From assembly GCF_014490555.1 (NCBI RefSeq), contig NZ_CP061032.1, positions 1,240,001-1,304,000 of the forward strand: 64,000 bases of DNA. The letters run 5' to 3'. Shown piece after piece: positions 61,136-64,000 of the stretch (within the stretch, counting starts at the first letter, position 1; each line of letters opens with the position of its first letter). The notes beneath the pieces were generated by a model. That model saw nothing but the letters and a program-made list of their open reading frames with translations, was not told where the DNA came from and did not search any database. A program made the position numbers and the translations under genes. The DNA is from Corynebacterium lujinxingii (GTDB lineage Bacteria > Actinomycetota > Actinomycetes > Mycobacteriales > Mycobacteriaceae).

Positions 61136-61137
61136 GG

Positions 61138-61626
61138 TTAGTTCTCCTTGAGGTAGTTCAGTCGGCCGTCAAGCCAGGATTGCAAAATCTCCACAGCAGC
61201 CGCTTGGTCAATCACGGATCGCCCAGCCTTCTCGCTCACACCGGACATACGCAGCGACTGCGCCGCGGCCACCGTTGTAAGCCGCTCATCCGCCATGCGC
61301 ACCGGCACATCGCTGCGCCGGCGGATGCGGAAGGCTATCTCCTTCGCGTGCTTGACACTTTTCGAGCCGTTGCCCCGCAAATCACGAGGCAGCCCCACAA
61401 CAACTTCAACTGCTTCATTCTCCGCGATGAGCTGGAGCATCCGTTCGATGTCCTGCCCATCGCGGTCCTTAAAGCCGGTGACCCGTTTGATCGTTTCAAC
61501 CGGTGTTGCCAGGCGGGCTTCCCGGTCAGAGCGGGCGACACCGATGCGCACCGTGCCGACATCGATACCGATGCGGCGGCCCTCGCCGGGATCGTCGACC
61601 CCGGGGGTATCGGGCTGCACCTTCAT
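61138..61626 (-). CDS. ruvX: Holliday junction resolvase-like YqgF/RuvX
   Basis: RNase H-fold nuclease, implicated in rRNA 5'-end processing and proposed as a resolvase (162 residues). GIDVGTVRIGVARSDREARLATPVETI near residue 20, VVGLPRDLRGNGSKS in the middle and DERLTTVAA near 115 hold the acidic active-site residues. A C-terminal DQAAAVEILQSWLD closes it. ATG 61626 follows an AAAGGAG-type ribosome site. Confidence 0.95.
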   Translation of the reverse strand: MKVQPDTPGVDDPGEGRRIGIDVGTVRIGVARSDREARLATPVETIKRVTGFKDRDGQDIERMLQLIAENEAVEVVVGLPRDLRGNGSKSVKHAKEIAFRIRRRSDVPVRMADERLTTVAAAQSLRMSGVSEKAGRSVIDQAAAVEILQSWLDGRLNYLKEN

Positions 61627-61682
61627 CCCCTCACTCCTTTCCGTTTCAGCTGGCCTTGTCTCAACCTAGCTGTTCGCTGTGT

Positions 61683-61727
61683 AACGGGGAGGGCGCGCAT
61701 TCGGCGTGTCAGCGCCCATTTCCCGTT
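61683..61727. terminator. Hairpin between alaS and ruvX (possible terminator or attenuator)
   Basis: AACGGG 61683-61688 pairs with CCCGTT 61722-61727, and GGGCGC 61691-61696 pairs with GCGCCC 61712-61717, with a 15-base loop. A T-run (TTTT) follows only on the plus strand, whereas alaS and ruvX are on the minus strand, so its action as a minus-strand terminator is uncertain. Confidence 0.4.
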
Positions 61728-61738
61728 TTGCGACGTTG

Positions 61739-64000
61739 CTAGCGCTGCTCCAACCAGTCGCGCACGGCGTGCAACCCGGCCGGAATGCCCTCCGGGTTCG
61801 CGCCGGAACCCTGCGCAAGATCCGGCTTGCCGCCGCCCTTGCCCTCGACGTACTCGCCGAGAACCTTGACCACGTCACCGGCCTTAATCCCGGACTCCAC
61901 TGCCGGCTTCGTCGCCGCGACAGCGAGCGAGACCTTGCCTCCGACCGTGGAAGTCAAAACGATCAGCGCATCCTCTGCCTGCATCTTGCCGCGCAGATCG
62001 CTGACAATCGTGCGCAGATCGCCGGTGTTAATGCCCTCGGGCAATTGCTTTGCGACGAGACGGTGCTCCCCGACAGTCTCCGCCTGGCCGGCCAGATCCG
62101 CAGTGGAGGCGAGCAGCTGCTGGCGGTGCAGGTTTTCAATCTCCTTCTCCGCCGCACGCAGACGTTCGGTCAGCTGCGCGATACGGTCCGGCAGCTCCTC
62201 GGTCGGAGCCTTCAGCTCGGCCGCCAGCCCCGACGCCAGGGCCGCCTCCTTGGACAGGAACTTAAACGAGTCCATGCCGGAGTACGCCTCAATGCGGCGG
62301 GCACCGGAGCCGACGGAGGACTCACCCAGCACAGCCACCGGCCCGATCTGGGATGCGTGATCGACGTGGGTACCGCCGCAGAGCTCGATAGAGAACGGGC
62401 CGCCGATCTCCACCACCCGGACCGTGTCGCCGTAGTTCTCGCCGAACAGGGCCATCGCGCCCATCGCCTTCGCCTTGTCCAGCGACGTCTCGATGGTGTT
62501 GACCGCGAAGTCGGCATCGACGGCCTGGTTGGTGATGGTGGCGATTTCCTCGAGCTGCGCGTCGGAGAGCGCGTCGGTGTAGTTGAAGTCGAAACGCAGG
62601 TAACCCGGCTTGTTCAAGGAACCCGCCTGGACTGCGGTCGGGCCCAGCACCTGCCGAATCGCCGCGTGGATGAGGTGGGTTGCCGAGTGCGCCTGGCGGG
62701 CGCCGTGGCGCCAGGCGCCGTCGACCTCGGTGGTCACGGTGGATCCCAAATCCAACCCGCCGTTTTGCACCGTGGCCTTGTGCAGCCAGAGCTTCTTGCC
62801 CACGCGCTGGACGTCGTTAACGTTCAAAATAGTGTCGCCCATGAGGATGCGGCCGCGGTCAGCCATCTGGCCGCCCGCCTCGGCGTACATCGGGGTGACA
62901 TCCAAGATGACCTCGACCTCGTCGCCCTGGCTGACCTCGCCGACCTTTTCGCCATCGCGAACCAGACCGATGACGGTGCCGTCATGGCTTAACTGGTCGT
63001 AGCCGACGAATTCAGTGGGGTTGTTGTCGACCCACTCTCGGTACAGCGACTCGTCCAGATTGCGGTGCTTCTTCGCTTTATTATCCGCCTTGGCACGATC
63101 GCGCTGCTCCTGCATCGCGGCGTTGAAGGCATCCATGTCCACGTCCAGACCTGCCTCGCGGGCCATCTCCACAGTCAGATCGATCGGGAAGCCGTAAGTG
63201 TCGTGCAGCTCGAATGCCTGCTCGCCCGGCAGCACGGCGGCACCGGAGCTCTTGATGGCGTTGGCGGCTTCGTCGAAACGCGTCGTGCCAGATTCCAACG
63301 TCTTGGAAAATGCGCGCTCCTCGGCAACGGCGACGCGCAGGATGCGTTCACGGTTGTCGGCGATCTCCGGGAACGACGGCGTCATGGTGTCCATGATCGT
63401 GTTCATGAACGTCTCCATCACCGGAGCAGTCGCACCCAACAGACGGGCAGAACGGATGATACGGCGCAGCAGACGACGCAGAATGTATCCACGGCCCTCA
63501 TTCGACGGCGTGACACCGTCGAGGATGATCATCATGCCGGTACGTGCGTGGTCCGCAATCACGCGGAACCGAACGTCGTTGTCCTGGTTGCCGTCGTCGT
63601 ACTTCGCACCGGTCAACTCGACAGCCGCGTCAATAACCGGGCGCAGCAGATCGGTCTCGTACACGTTGTCCACGCCCTGCAGCAAGCAGGCGACGCGCTC
63701 GATGCCGAGGCCGGTATCGATGTTCTTCTGGGGCAGCTCGCCGACGATCTCGAAGTTGCCCTTCTTGTCGCCTTCCCCGCGCACGGACTCCATGAACACG
63801 AGGTTCCAGATCTCCATGTAGCGGTTGTCGTCGGCAATCGGACCGCCCTCTTTGCCGTACTCCGGGCCACGGTCGTAGTAGATCTCGGAGCACGGGCCAC
63901 ACGGGCCCGGGATACCCATCGACCAGAAGTTGTCCTCCATACCCATGCGCTGAATACGCTCTTCTGGCACACCGATCTTGTCGCGCCAGATCGACGCGGC
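61739..64000 (-). CDS. alaS: Alanyl-tRNA synthetase (C-terminal 753 residues; start lies beyond the right edge)
   Basis: Charges tRNA-Ala. The visible part begins in the catalytic core with SIWRDKIGVPEERIQRMG and FWSMGIPGPCGPCSEIYYD, continues through the tRNA-recognition region (ADHARTGMMIILDGVTPSNEGRGYILRRL), the editing domain with zinc-type motifs (SATHLIHAAIRQVLG and CGGTHVDHASQIG) and the C-Ala domain (TVGGKVSLAVAATKP). The frame is open to base 64000; roughly 130 N-terminal residues are missing. It is upstream of ruvX in the same direction. Confidence 0.97.
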   Translation of the reverse strand, partial: AASIWRDKIGVPEERIQRMGMEDNFWSMGIPGPCGPCSEIYYDRGPEYGKEGGPIADDNRYMEIWNLVFMESVRGEGDKKGNFEIVGELPQKNIDTGLGIERVACLLQGVDNVYETDLLRPVIDAAVELTGAKYDDGNQDNDVRFRVIADHARTGMMIILDGVTPSNEGRGYILRRLLRRIIRSARLLGATAPVMETFMNTIMDTMTPSFPEIADNRERILRVAVAEERAFSKTLESGTTRFDEAANAIKSSGAAVLPGEQAFELHDTYGFPIDLTVEMAREAGLDVDMDAFNAAMQEQRDRAKADNKAKKHRNLDESLYREWVDNNPTEFVGYDQLSHDGTVIGLVRDGEKVGEVSQGDEVEVILDVTPMYAEAGGQMADRGRILMGDTILNVNDVQRVGKKLWLHKATVQNGGLDLGSTVTTEVDGAWRHGARQAHSATHLIHAAIRQVLGPTAVQAGSLNKPGYLRFDFNYTDALSDAQLEEIATITNQAVDADFAVNTIETSLDKAKAMGAMALFGENYGDTVRVVEIGGPFSIELCGGTHVDHASQIGPVAVLGESSVGSGARRIEAYSGMDSFKFLSKEAALASGLAAELKAPTEELPDRIAQLTERLRAAEKEIENLHRQQLLASTADLAGQAETVGEHRLVAKQLPEGINTGDLRTIVSDLRGKMQAEDALIVLTSTVGGKVSLAVAATKPAVESGIKAGDVVKVLGEYVEGKGGGKPDLAQGSGANPEGIPAGLHAVRDWLEQR

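Overview
The window is a 64 kb piece of a high-GC Corynebacterium-type chromosome. Evidence for the genus is gene content and order: sufR-sufBDCS, mptB, ctaA/ctaB, the tkt-tal-zwf-opcA-pgl pentose phosphate operon, gap-pgk-tpiA-secG, whiA-yvcK-rapZ-uvrC, the riboflavin cluster, fmt/def/priA, metK-coaBC-rpoZ-gmk-mihF, the pyr operon, nusB-efp-pepQ and the aro operon, ending in alaS. opcA, mptB and mihF are actinobacterial hallmarks. No rRNA, tRNA, insertion sequence, prophage or CRISPR array was seen. The species cannot be told from this window.

Layout. 1-4404 (minus): Fe-S cluster assembly with its regulator. 4510-9841 (plus): mannosyltransferase MptB, an ABC-2 exporter, heme A synthase and a quinone oxidoreductase, convergent with ctaB (9838-10755, minus). 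10912-17399 (plus): pentose phosphate operon. 17407-30739 (minus): SecG and lower glycolysis, WhiA/YvcK/RapZ, UvrC, a bPH membrane protein, riboflavin genes and rpe. 30749-35701 (minus): rsmB, fmt, def, priA. 35828-38067 (plus): a three-gene island absent from the gene order I remember for the genus (secreted NodB deacetylase, a 4-TM protein, and a membrane protein with nine proline pentads). 38064-49584 (minus): metK, coaBC, rpoZ, gmk, mihF and the pyr operon. 49725-51984 (plus): a TIGR01777 epimerase and two YbjN-like proteins. 51981-64000 (minus): ppk2, nusB, efp, pepQ, aroQBKC, a prepilin peptidase-like protein, aroE, mltG, ruvX and the start-truncated alaS.

Most notable: carA, inside an otherwise intact and tightly packed pyr operon, encodes only the N-terminal domain (154 aa) and lacks the whole glutamine amidotransferase domain. 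ppc is absent from its usual place between secG and tpiA. Regulatory DNA is readable: a perfect TAGAC-N6-GTCTA (McbR-type) operator before metK, a SufR-type operator before sufR, a GlxR-like site in the gap upstream region, a strong terminator between gap and pgk, a terminator for secG buried in the 3' end of pgl, an rpoZ terminator abutting a coaBC promoter, a 66-bp three-tier palindrome between nusB and ppk2, and several genes with a -10 hexamer only 7-8 bp before the start codon, as expected for leaderless mRNAs. Three convergent gene pairs overlap by exactly one shared CTAG.

Functional statements rest on motif and family recognition by eye; no database search was run.
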